A stretch of 64,000 nucleotides of DNA from Akkermansia muciniphila (GTDB taxonomy: Bacteria > Verrucomicrobiota > Verrucomicrobiia > Verrucomicrobiales > Akkermansiaceae). The DNA is taken from assembly GCA_945890645.1 (NCBI GenBank), contig CAMDCV010000022.1, positions 1 through 64,000 on the forward strand, given 5' to 3'. Positions 43,316 through 52,200 of this stretch are shown one piece after another (the first letter of the stretch is position 1; each line of letters begins with the position of its first letter). The position numbers and the translations under genes were made by a program. The notes below the pieces were generated by a model that worked only from the letters and a program-made list of their open reading frames with translations, had not been told where the DNA came from and did no database searches.

Positions 43316-44344
43316 ATGAAATATTATTATACCATTGCATTAGTGTTTTTAACCTTAGCTAGTGCATCATGTCAAGAAGTGCAAAAAGAAAAATTCAAAA
43401 TTGAAGTGCATGTCAGTGACATAGATAAATTGCCCGTAAAAGACGCAGTAGTGACGGGAGGTAGCGAAAAAATACTTAAAAACACTTCTATACCACAGGC
43501 AAATTATGAGAACGTAGTTGCAAAAACAGACATCAATGGCAGAGCAATTTTGGATCTTACCCGGTATTCTGGAAGTCCATCTGCTGTATTAATTAATAAA
43601 GAGGGATATTACAAAACTAAGCAGGCAATAAAATGGACTAAGAATGCTGATGGAATATCTAATAATGATGCGAAGTTTAATGCTACACTCAAACCTGTTA
43701 AAAACCCAGTGAAGATGATTTATCACAGAGCATGCGGCACGCCAATACACGAACTAAATAAAAATTATGGTGTAGATTTAGAAATCGGTGATGCAGTTGC
43801 TCCGTTAGGTAAAGGAAAAACGGCAGATATTTTTGTCAGTATAACTGAAGTTTCACGTGAAGAAAACATGCCAAATGCTTACGTGGCTACAATAGTTTTT
43901 GCTAATCCACTAGATGGATTCACGGAATTCATTGTAGATAACAAAGCTAATAACGAGGGTTCTGTTTTATGGAGTGATTATAAAGCACCATTGAGCAATT
44001 ACAAAAATAATTTAACTAGGGAAACCACAAACTTGAGAGACTCGAAATTCTTCGAAAATCTAGAGAACGAAAAAACTAAGTGCTATTATTTTAGGGCTCG
44101 CTCTGTACGCAATTCTGACGGTGCATTCATTGAAAGCAATTATGGCAAAATCTATGGAGCTATAAAAATAAGCATGCCAAGTAAATTTTCTAATAACAAC
44201 AATTCTCCATTTGTCTATTTTATTATCGAAGACGTTTATTTCAATTCTAACAATAATGATATAAATGTAGAGTGTGATACTACCTTAAATCTTTCACCTA
44301 AACTAGACGAGTATGGCAAGCCTATTAAAATAACCCGACCCTAG
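43316..44344 (+). CDS. AT-rich lipoprotein of unknown function
   Basis: This encodes 342 residues with a lipoprotein signal peptide: LTLASASC, cysteine at 19. A beta-rich domain at about 28-120 (KIEVHVSDIDKLPVKDAVV...TDINGRAILDL) looks like a carboxypeptidase-regulatory or Ig-like fold. The rest was not recognised. The gene is clearly more AT-rich than the chromosome around it, as is the 3' part of the giant gene eight bases upstream. It could anchor, or protect against, the upstream hydrolase; that is inference from position only. Confidence 0.75.
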   Translation: MKYYYTIALVFLTLASASCQEVQKEKFKIEVHVSDIDKLPVKDAVVTGGSEKILKNTSIPQANYENVVAKTDINGRAILDLTRYSGSPSAVLINKEGYYKTKQAIKWTKNADGISNNDAKFNATLKPVKNPVKMIYHRACGTPIHELNKNYGVDLEIGDAVAPLGKGKTADIFVSITEVSREENMPNAYVATIVFANPLDGFTEFIVDNKANNEGSVLWSDYKAPLSNYKNNLTRETTNLRDSKFFENLENEKTKCYYFRARSVRNSDGAFIESNYGKIYGAIKISMPSKFSNNNNSPFVYFIIEDVYFNSNNNDINVECDTTLNLSPKLDEYGKPIKITRP

Positions 44345-44483
44345 TTAACTTTTTCATACTTGCGCAGGAAATCTGATGGGTGTGTAAGAAAAGTTTGTTA
44401 CAGGCGATTCGCGCTCTCTTTCTATCGTGCGAATGCCCTAACATTCAATTCCATCCAAAATCTGACTTGCCGCGCAGGGGGGC

Positions 44484-45578
44484 ATGTGGCAGGAGGTGCT
44501 TGTGCAAAATGATGTGCGTGCCGTGTTGCAGTATGTTCCGCAGTTCCGCGGGCGGCTATTTGTGGTGATGATCGAGGCGGGGAAATTGCCCGAGGCTGCT
44601 GTGGCGGAGTGTTTGCTCGATCTCGCGGCACTCGAAGACGTGGGTGTCAAACTCGTGATCGTGGTGCTCGGTGGCGATGTGAAAGACCTCTACGATTGGA
44701 GCCTAGAGTGCGAAATCAAAGTCGCGATGGCGCGGCAGAAAATCGATAGCACGCAACTCGCACAGGAAGTGCGCGATATTTTGGCGCGAGGTCAGGTGCC
44801 GGTGGTGGATGGCTCGGGTCATGGCGCGCTCGACGATGCGATGGTGAAATTAGTCATCGATCTCGGTGCGGCGAAATTGATCGCCTTATTAGAGAAGGGG
44901 ATCCTTGTGGATGGTGCTCCAGTGCATGCGGTGCGCGCGGCGGATGTGACTCTCATGGCGCAGAGTCGTGAGGTGGTGGGGGCAGAGTTACTGCAACAAG
45001 CCGCCATCGCCTGCACGCGTGGTGTGCCGCGGGTGCATGTGCTTGATGGTTTGCAACAAGGGGTGCTGGTGGACGAACTTTTTTCCAACGAAGGTGTCGG
45101 CACCATGGTTCACGCGGATAGCTATCAGGTCATCCGCGCATTAGCCGCTGAGGATATCCCGGAGTTGTTAGGTATGATCGGTCGGTCTGTACGCCGGAGT
45201 TTTTTGGTGCCGCGTAATTATGAGGAGATCGAGAGTCGGATTGAAGATTATCGCGTGATGCTCATCGACGATAACGTGGTCGGTTGCGTGGCATTGCACG
45301 AGTATCCGGAAGACCAGTGTGCGGAAGTGGCTTGCCTGTATGTGAAACAGGCGCACGAAGGTCGCGGCTATGGGGCGGTCTTGGTCAAGCACGCGGAGCA
45401 GATGGCAGTAGAAAAGCGAATTCCACGCGTGTTCGCGCTGACAAATCGAGCCGTGGTGTTTTTCCGTGATCGCATGGGCTATGGCGAGGTGGGGGTCGAG
45501 AAACTTCCTGCCACGCGTCGTGCGATGTTAGAAACGAGTGGACGGCGATCGCAGGTGTTTGAAAAATTGCTATCGTGA
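44484..45578 (+). CDS. argA: N-acetylglutamate synthase (amino-acid kinase fold plus GNAT domain)
   Basis: This 364-residue enzyme would acetylate glutamate with acetyl-CoA to start arginine synthesis. The N-terminal half is an amino-acid kinase fold (FRGRLFVVMIEAG, KLVIVVLGGDVKDLYD, GVLVDELFSNEGVGTMVHAD). The usual GG phosphate loop is degraded, as expected where this domain is only regulatory. The C-terminal GNAT domain has the acetyl-CoA loop in KQAHEGRGYGAVLVKHAE and the FFRDRMGY end. It is about 80 residues shorter than E. coli ArgA, mostly at the N-terminus. The start at 44484 follows an in-frame stop and a G-rich ribosome binding site. Confidence 0.88.
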   Translation: MWQEVLVQNDVRAVLQYVPQFRGRLFVVMIEAGKLPEAAVAECLLDLAALEDVGVKLVIVVLGGDVKDLYDWSLECEIKVAMARQKIDSTQLAQEVRDILARGQVPVVDGSGHGALDDAMVKLVIDLGAAKLIALLEKGILVDGAPVHAVRAADVTLMAQSREVVGAELLQQAAIACTRGVPRVHVLDGLQQGVLVDELFSNEGVGTMVHADSYQVIRALAAEDIPELLGMIGRSVRRSFLVPRNYEEIESRIEDYRVMLIDDNVVGCVALHEYPEDQCAEVACLYVKQAHEGRGYGAVLVKHAEQMAVEKRIPRVFALTNRAVVFFRDRMGYGEVGVEKLPATRRAMLETSGRRSQVFEKLLS

Positions 45579-45653
45579 GCCAGCGCGGAATCGGCATATT
45601 TCTTGCTAAACATCTTGCATGAACCAGCGTTCTTGGCAAACTTCCGTGCGACC

Positions 45654-47261
45654 ATGATGAACATTTGCAGACTGTGGACATTATTGCTGGTTTTCTTGTT
45701 GGCGGCTTGCCAACGCGAGACGCAGGTGCAGAAAGCGAATCGAGATAAAATTCTTCTCGTCGGCAATAGCAGCGAGCCGAAAGCACTCGATCTGCAACTC
45801 GTGACCAGCGTAGTCGAGAGCAAGGTCTTGACGAGTTTGTTCGAGGGCTTAGTCGGCGATCATCCGACCAGCGACACCGAGATGCCTCCGGGAGCTGCGG
45901 TAAAATGGGAGCACAATGAGGATTACACCAAGTGGGTGTTTCATTTGCGTCAGGGCGCGAAGTGGTCCGATGGCGAAGACCTCACAGCGCATGATTTCGC
46001 TTTTGCGTATAACCGCATGCTGCACCCGGAATTTCCCGCGCCTTATGTGGAGATGCTGTATTTTATCAAGAATGCGCAGGAGTTCAATAAGGGCAAGGTG
46101 AAGGACTTTGCCGAAGTGGGTGTGAAGGTGATCGATGACTACACTCTAGAATTAACGATGAAAGAGCCAGTGCCCTATCTCCCCGGCGTGACGCGGCATT
46201 TTACTTGGTTTCCTTTGCCGAAACATGCGGTGCTTGCGTATGGCAAAATGACGGAACAATTCACGCCATGGACTGAGGTCGGCAACTTGGTTTGCAACGG
46301 GCCGTTTGTTTTGCAGTCATGGCAGCTCAACGATCACATTCAGGTGAGCAAAAATCCCCACTACTGGGATGCCGCAAACGTAAAACTCAACGGCATACGT
46401 TTCCTGCCCGTGGAAAATGCCTACACCGAGACGCGTGCCTTTCTCGCTGGTCAACTGCATACCACCTACCGCGTGCCGGTGGACCTAATGTCCTACATGC
46501 AGAAAAATCACCCGCAGTATCTTAAGCAAGAGCCGTATATTGGATCGCAGTTTATTCGCACCAACATCAACCGTCCTGGTCTCAGCGATGTGAGAGTGCG
46601 CAAGGCATTATCGATGGCGATCGATAGCAAAACAATTTGCGCTACGATCCAGCGTGGCTTTGAGCCAGCTACTTCATTGACTCCGAATCTCGGTGACTAT
46701 CGTCCTGAGCCCGTGCTGACTTTTGATCCTGAAAAAGCGCGGCAATTGCTCGCCGAAGCCGGCTACCCCGGTGGCAAAGGCTTTCCTCGTTACTCCATCT
46801 TGATTTCTTCTGGTGGCAGTCGCAATGTTTCGGAGACCGTGCAAGCCATGTGGAAAGAGCACCTCGGCATCATGTTAGACATTCGCTCGATGGACTTCGC
46901 TTCCTACATCGATACGCAGAACAAGCTCGATTTTGATATTTCCATCGCTGGTTGGGTAGGGGACTATTTGGATCCCACGACATTTTTGCACATGTGGACC
47001 AAGGGCAATGGCAACAACAACACTGGTTGGCACAGCGAGGAATATGAACGTCTGCTCAGTGAGGCTGCGCATAGTGCTGATCCAGCGCAGCGTTTGCGCA
47101 CCTTCGAGAAGGCGGAAAAATTGCTCATGGATGAGCGTCCGATTCTCCCTTTCGCTTGGCAAGCGCGCAACTACCTGCATCACTCCTCTGTAAAAGGCTG
47201 GCACCCCTTGTTGTTGGATAATCATCCTTGGAAAGATGTCTCGCTAGAAGAAACCGACTGA
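45654..47261 (+). CDS. oppA: oligopeptide ABC transporter substrate-binding lipoprotein (OppA-like)
   Basis: This encodes 535 residues. The lipobox is VFLLAAC, cysteine at about 19. The body is a family 5 solute-binding protein, with FEGLVGDHPTSD, WVFHLRQGAKWSDGEDLTA and VRKALSMAIDSKTI, and ends with PILPFAWQARNYLHHSSVKG. It matches the OppA group that binds oligopeptides. An in-frame TTG at 45603 was rejected because the ATG at 45654 puts the signal peptide at the N-terminus. It is followed by two permease genes; no ATPase genes follow, so the energising subunits must be elsewhere. Confidence 0.92.
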   Translation: MMNICRLWTLLLVFLLAACQRETQVQKANRDKILLVGNSSEPKALDLQLVTSVVESKVLTSLFEGLVGDHPTSDTEMPPGAAVKWEHNEDYTKWVFHLRQGAKWSDGEDLTAHDFAFAYNRMLHPEFPAPYVEMLYFIKNAQEFNKGKVKDFAEVGVKVIDDYTLELTMKEPVPYLPGVTRHFTWFPLPKHAVLAYGKMTEQFTPWTEVGNLVCNGPFVLQSWQLNDHIQVSKNPHYWDAANVKLNGIRFLPVENAYTETRAFLAGQLHTTYRVPVDLMSYMQKNHPQYLKQEPYIGSQFIRTNINRPGLSDVRVRKALSMAIDSKTICATIQRGFEPATSLTPNLGDYRPEPVLTFDPEKARQLLAEAGYPGGKGFPRYSILISSGGSRNVSETVQAMWKEHLGIMLDIRSMDFASYIDTQNKLDFDISIAGWVGDYLDPTTFLHMWTKGNGNNNTGWHSEEYERLLSEAAHSADPAQRLRTFEKAEKLLMDERPILPFAWQARNYLHHSSVKGWHPLLLDNHPWKDVSLEETD

Positions 47262-47266
47262 TCTCT

Positions 47267-48193
47267 ATGTTTCAAAAACTTTTTCATCGTTTAGTTCAGG
47301 GCATCGTTGTGATGATCGTGCTTTTTACGATCACATTTTTCCTTTGCCGCGCCTTGCCGGGCGGACCTTATGTTTCGGAGAAAGCATTACCTGCTCACGT
47401 CAAGGAGTTGATGATGGAGCGTGATGGCTACAACAAGCCCGTGCACATTCAGTACTTAAAGAGACTGGGAAATTTACTGCAACTTGACACGGGATTATCG
47501 AGTCGTTTGTCCGGACGTCCGGTGAATGAGGTGATCGCGCAGTCCTTTCCGGTATCGCTGCAACTCGGAGTGATCTCGATGCTTTTGGCTCTGACGATTG
47601 GCATCCCTGCCGGAGTGATCGCGGCATGGAAGAAAAATTCCAGTGTTGATTTTATCGTCATGGCAGTGGCGATGGTGGGGCTATGTTTGCCGTCATTTGT
47701 GGTGGGGCCCATTCTTGCCGAGGTCATAGGCCGCAAGTTGGGCTGGGTTCCGGCGATGGGATGGTCGACTTACGACGTGATCAGTTGGGTTCTGCCGATG
47801 GTCACTCTGGGCATGGTATATGCCGCATATCTGGCGCGTTTGACACGCACGGGGATGCTGGATGTGCTCTCGCAGGACTTCGTGCGCACGGCCAAAGCGA
47901 AGGGTGTGCCGATGCATCGCATCCTGGTCAAACACTGCCTGCGCGGTGGATTGATCGCGGCTGCCGCGTATCTTGGCCCGGCCTTTGCGGGTATCATCTC
48001 GGGTTCGCTCGTGATCGAAACAGTTTTCCAAATCCCCGGACTGGGACGGCATTTCATCAAGGCCATCGAGACCAATGACGTGAATGTCATCATGGGTATC
48101 GTGCTTCTCTATGGTGGTCTCGTCGTTCTCGGGAACATCGCCTCCGATTTCCTCATCCTCTGGCTCAACCCGCGCGCCCGCTCGCAATCCTGA
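47267..48193 (+). CDS. oppB: oligopeptide ABC transporter permease OppB
   Basis: This 308-residue membrane protein has the OppB/DppB architecture: a first helix at 10-30, a periplasmic segment with RALPGGPYVSEKALP, and five more helices. The EAA loop appears in DFVRTAKAKGVPMHRILVKH, which contacts the ATPase, and the IPGLGRHFIKAI element follows. The ATG at 47267 lies five bases after the oppA stop; an earlier in-frame ATG at 47228 would overlap oppA. It pairs with OppC to form the channel. Confidence 0.93.
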   Translation: MFQKLFHRLVQGIVVMIVLFTITFFLCRALPGGPYVSEKALPAHVKELMMERDGYNKPVHIQYLKRLGNLLQLDTGLSSRLSGRPVNEVIAQSFPVSLQLGVISMLLALTIGIPAGVIAAWKKNSSVDFIVMAVAMVGLCLPSFVVGPILAEVIGRKLGWVPAMGWSTYDVISWVLPMVTLGMVYAAYLARLTRTGMLDVLSQDFVRTAKAKGVPMHRILVKHCLRGGLIAAAAYLGPAFAGIISGSLVIETVFQIPGLGRHFIKAIETNDVNVIMGIVLLYGGLVVLGNIASDFLILWLNPRARSQS

Positions 48194-48202
48194 TCGATTT
48201 CC

Positions 48203-49174
48203 ATGTCACTCGTTATTCAGAAAGGAACCTCGTTACGCGCTGATGCGATGCAGCGCTTGAAAAAAAACCGTGCCGCGGTGGTGGGGCTCTACTGCTTGGG
48301 GCTTATCGTCCTCGCTTGCCTGGTGCTGCCCTTCACGCCGATTCTTGTCGATCCGAATGCCACGAGTTTGGTGGATCAGAATCTCGCGCCATCGGCGAAA
48401 TACTGGTTCGGCACGGACAATCTCGGTCGCGATATTTTCTCGCGCGTGTTTTTTGGCGGTCGTATCTCGATTGCTGTGGCTGTTCTGACCACACTCGTCG
48501 CGGCCACCATCGGCGTGACCTACGGTGCGATCTCGGGCTATTCCGGCAGCAAGGTGGATGCCACCATGATGCGCGCGGTGGATGTTCTTTACGGCATGCC
48601 GTTTTTGATCGTGGTGATTTTGTTTGGTCGTGTCTTGGAAGCGAAGACGACACTCTGGTCGCAAGCCGTGGTGGATCTTTTCACCTCGGAAAATTCGACC
48701 TCGCAACAGATCAACGACGTGCGCACTGCCGTGGAGCCATTGGTAACCATGGCTCCGTTGTTCATTGCCATCGGGGCCTTGTCGTGGTTGACGATTTCAC
48801 GCATCGTGCGTGCGCAAGTACTGAGCGTGAGAAAACTGGAATTTGTCGAAGCGGCGCGTTCGTTAGGATTGTCCCACACGAAAATCCTCTTCCGTCACAT
48901 CCTGCCGAATTGCATGGGCCCCATCATTGTTTACACCACGCTCACCATTCCCGGCATCATGCTGTTTGAGGCAGTCTTATCATTCTTGGGACTCGGCTTG
49001 AAGGCTCCTAACAGCTCCTGGGGCGTTCTGATCAAAGAAGGTGCCGACCTGATGCTGACGAATCCCTGGTATTTGTTTTTCCCCAGTGTGTTTTTCTCGC
49101 TCACCTTGCTGTCGCTCAATTTCCTCGGTGATGGTCTGCGCGATGCCTTTGATCCGAAGTCATCGAAGGATTGA
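48203..49174 (+). CDS. oppC: oligopeptide ABC transporter permease OppC
   Basis: This 323-residue protein has the OppC/DppC pattern: an N-terminal helix, LAPSAKYWFGTDNLGRDIFS, five further helices, and the EAA loop FVEAARSLGLSHTKILFRH. A loop of about 50 residues between helices (roughly 150-195, TTLWSQAVVDLFTSENSTSQ) is longer than usual and hydrophilic. It is the third gene of the transporter operon, nine bases after oppB. No oppD or oppF follows; the next gene is the TIR protein. Confidence 0.92.
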   Translation: MSLVIQKGTSLRADAMQRLKKNRAAVVGLYCLGLIVLACLVLPFTPILVDPNATSLVDQNLAPSAKYWFGTDNLGRDIFSRVFFGGRISIAVAVLTTLVAATIGVTYGAISGYSGSKVDATMMRAVDVLYGMPFLIVVILFGRVLEAKTTLWSQAVVDLFTSENSTSQQINDVRTAVEPLVTMAPLFIAIGALSWLTISRIVRAQVLSVRKLEFVEAARSLGLSHTKILFRHILPNCMGPIIVYTTLTIPGIMLFEAVLSFLGLGLKAPNSSWGVLIKEGADLMLTNPWYLFFPSVFFSLTLLSLNFLGDGLRDAFDPKSSKD

Positions 49175-49238
49175 GTTGAGAATTTAACTGCGGCATTTAT
49201 GCTTTTCACCGCATCGGTCCATTGCTAAATTTTTGCGC

Positions 49239-52200
49239 ATGGGTTCACTGCATTATTGGGCGTTTCTCTCCTATTCCTCGAAGGATGCGGACTTCGTCAA
49301 AAAGCTGCATGCGAAGTTAGAAACGTACCGCATGCCGCGCGATTTGGTGGGGCGTCCGGGGCTGGATGAGCCGATTCCGAAAAAGTTGTTTCCTGTCTTT
49401 CGTGATCGCGATGAATTGCCGCTCGCTTCTGACCTCGGCTCGACGATCCAAGACGCGCTGAAGGCCTCGCGCTATCTGATCGTAGTCTGTTCGCCGAACT
49501 CTGCTCGCTCGCAGTGGGTGAATGAGGAAATCCGCTATTTCAAATCCATTGGCCGCTCGAACCGAATTCTCGCCTTGATTATAGGAGGAGAACCGCATGC
49601 GAGTCAGGATCCGAATTCATCGCTGGAGGAATGTTTTCCGCAAGCCTTGCGTTTTCATGTCGATGCCGATGGCACAATCACGAATCAACCGACCGAGCCA
49701 ATAGCCGGCGACCTGCGACCAGGCAAGGACGGCTGGGACATGGCATTTCTCAAGTGCATTGCGGGTATCACGGGTTGTGGTCTCAATGCCCTAACAGCTC
49801 GTGAAAAAAAGCGTGCGCGGCGCAGGAAATTACTCATGGCAGCAGCGGGCCTGGTGATGGCAGCGGGGCTCACGGGTTGGTGGGATTACACACGAACGAA
49901 GACGTATTATTATGCCGAAATTGCTGACCGCTTCGGTGTGCCCGAGGGGTATTATGAATTGAGCAGTGACCAGGTGAATCATCGCTCAGTCTCCTACAAA
50001 ATCGAGTCTTCAAGTCGTAAAGTTCGCAGCATCACCAGTGTTCACTCGTCCGATACTCCGGTGGAATCGGGCGATTTTGAATCGGCGATCCAAGAATTGA
50101 AATTTGGAGAAGACGGCAGCCTCCAGGAAATTGTTTACCGTAACCCGTCGCGACGCATCACGGCGCGGAGAATATTTTCTGCTTTGAAAGACAACAGTCG
50201 AATCATTGAGTTCAAGAGCGAGCACGACGATTCCCCAATGGCTCTCTCCGCCAAGGATATTTCGATGTCGTCTGTGGCAGCAACGGCCGCGCGCACCGAG
50301 GTTACAGCACAGCGTGCGAGTTATTTTGACAATGGTGCCCTGAAAGAAATTCGCTTTCTTAGTTCGTGGCGAGAGCCCCGCGCTGACCCTGATGGGGTTT
50401 TTGGCATGCGTTATGAATACGAAGGAAGTTTGCTGCCTGCGAAGATTACCAATCTGGATGTTTCAGGGCAGGCCGTGAAAAACCGTCGAGGCTTTGCCAT
50501 CGCGCGCTTTGGTCGTACGGAGATGGGTGCTCCGCATCAAGTTTCGTTATTTGATGAAATGGAAAAACCGGTGGTTGAGCCTCAGTTGTATCATTGCTTT
50601 CGCTATGAATACGATAGTTATGGAAACCGCATCGCGAAGTACTTTTATGATGATGCGATGCTGCCAACGGAGGCTGAGTTAGGGTTTTACAAAATGGCTC
50701 TCACTCGCACTTCATCCGGCGACATTGTAAAAACGTCCTACTTTGATAAAGCGCTGCAACCAGTAATCAGCTTGGAGGGATATCATGAGGTGGGGGAAAC
50801 ATACGACTCACAGGGTCGCACGATATCCCAACGATTTTACGACTTACAGCAGCAACCGGCGACCGATAAAACGAATGTGCATGAAATTCGTTCTACGTTT
50901 GATTCGCTGGGCAACCTGATCGCACGCAATTATTATGATGGGAAAGGAAACCCCTGTGTCGGTGGTGATTTTCAAGTGCACCGCGAGGCGTTTTCTTGTG
51001 ATGCTAACGGATTGTTGACCCGGTATTCCTATTTTGATGTGAAGCTTGAGCCAATGGTGCCGCCAGGGTATGTCGCACATCGTGTCGAGTTCCAACATGA
51101 CTCGGCAGGACGTGTCAGTTCTTGGATGAATTTCGATGCAAAAGGGCAACCGATTCTCGGCTCGGTCGATGAGTCCGTAGTGCGCGTGCGATACGATCAA
51201 CGCGGCAATATGATCGAATATGCCAATTTCGATGCATCTGGCCAAGCGTACAATGTATCGGGATTTCAAAGAATCACTCATGAATACAATGATCGTGGAC
51301 TGAGAGTCAAAACGTCCCATTGGGATGCTGACGGTAAGGCCGCGAATGGTTTTCAAGGCATCCATCGCACGGAAACGACCTACGACGATCGCGGTCACAA
51401 ATCAGGTGAACGTTATTTTGCCGCTGACGAAAAGCCGACTACCGATGTCATCGGCGTACATCGTTATCTGTATCGAAAAGATGGGCGGGGCAATATACTG
51501 GAAGAGCAATCTTTTGATACAGAAAATCAACCACTGGCTGCGAGCAATGGCGTCTACATACGTCGCTTTGCCTACAACGATGCGGGCAAAGCGACGCGCA
51601 CAGAATATTTTGATCAATCCGGTAAGCCGATGATCTCGCGCGATGGCTTTCAGTTCTTTACTTCCACCTATGACAGTCGAGGAAATCTGTTAGAAATCGC
51701 CTATTTCGGGCTGGACGGGCAGGCCGCGCTGCATAGCAGTGAATTAGCTCATTGCATCGCTTATGCTTATGATTCACGCAATCGCGAAGTGGGTATCTGT
51801 TATCTTGATGACAAACGTCAGCCCATGATCGGACGAGAGGGGTGGTATGAGCGGCGATATGTATTGGATCTGCGCGGTAATATTACGGCCACTCGCTTTT
51901 TTGGAGCGGACAAGAATCCGATGATTAATGATGAAGGCTTGCATTTGCTTCGCGTGCGCTATGATCAAAAGAATCGGGTAATCGAAAAAAGTTGTTTTGG
52001 CGTTGAAGAGGAACCTGTGCTGTGCCGCTCAGGATGGCATCGTTTGTCGACTTTATTCAGAGACGTATCCGACGATAGCGTCCAAAGCTTCTTTGTTGGC
52101 AAAAGCAGTTTTCGGGTAAAGTCTGCCAATGATAAACACATTCAAAAATTGGAGGTGTTAGACCAGGCGAATCTAAGAATCTTGAATTATTTTGGCATTC

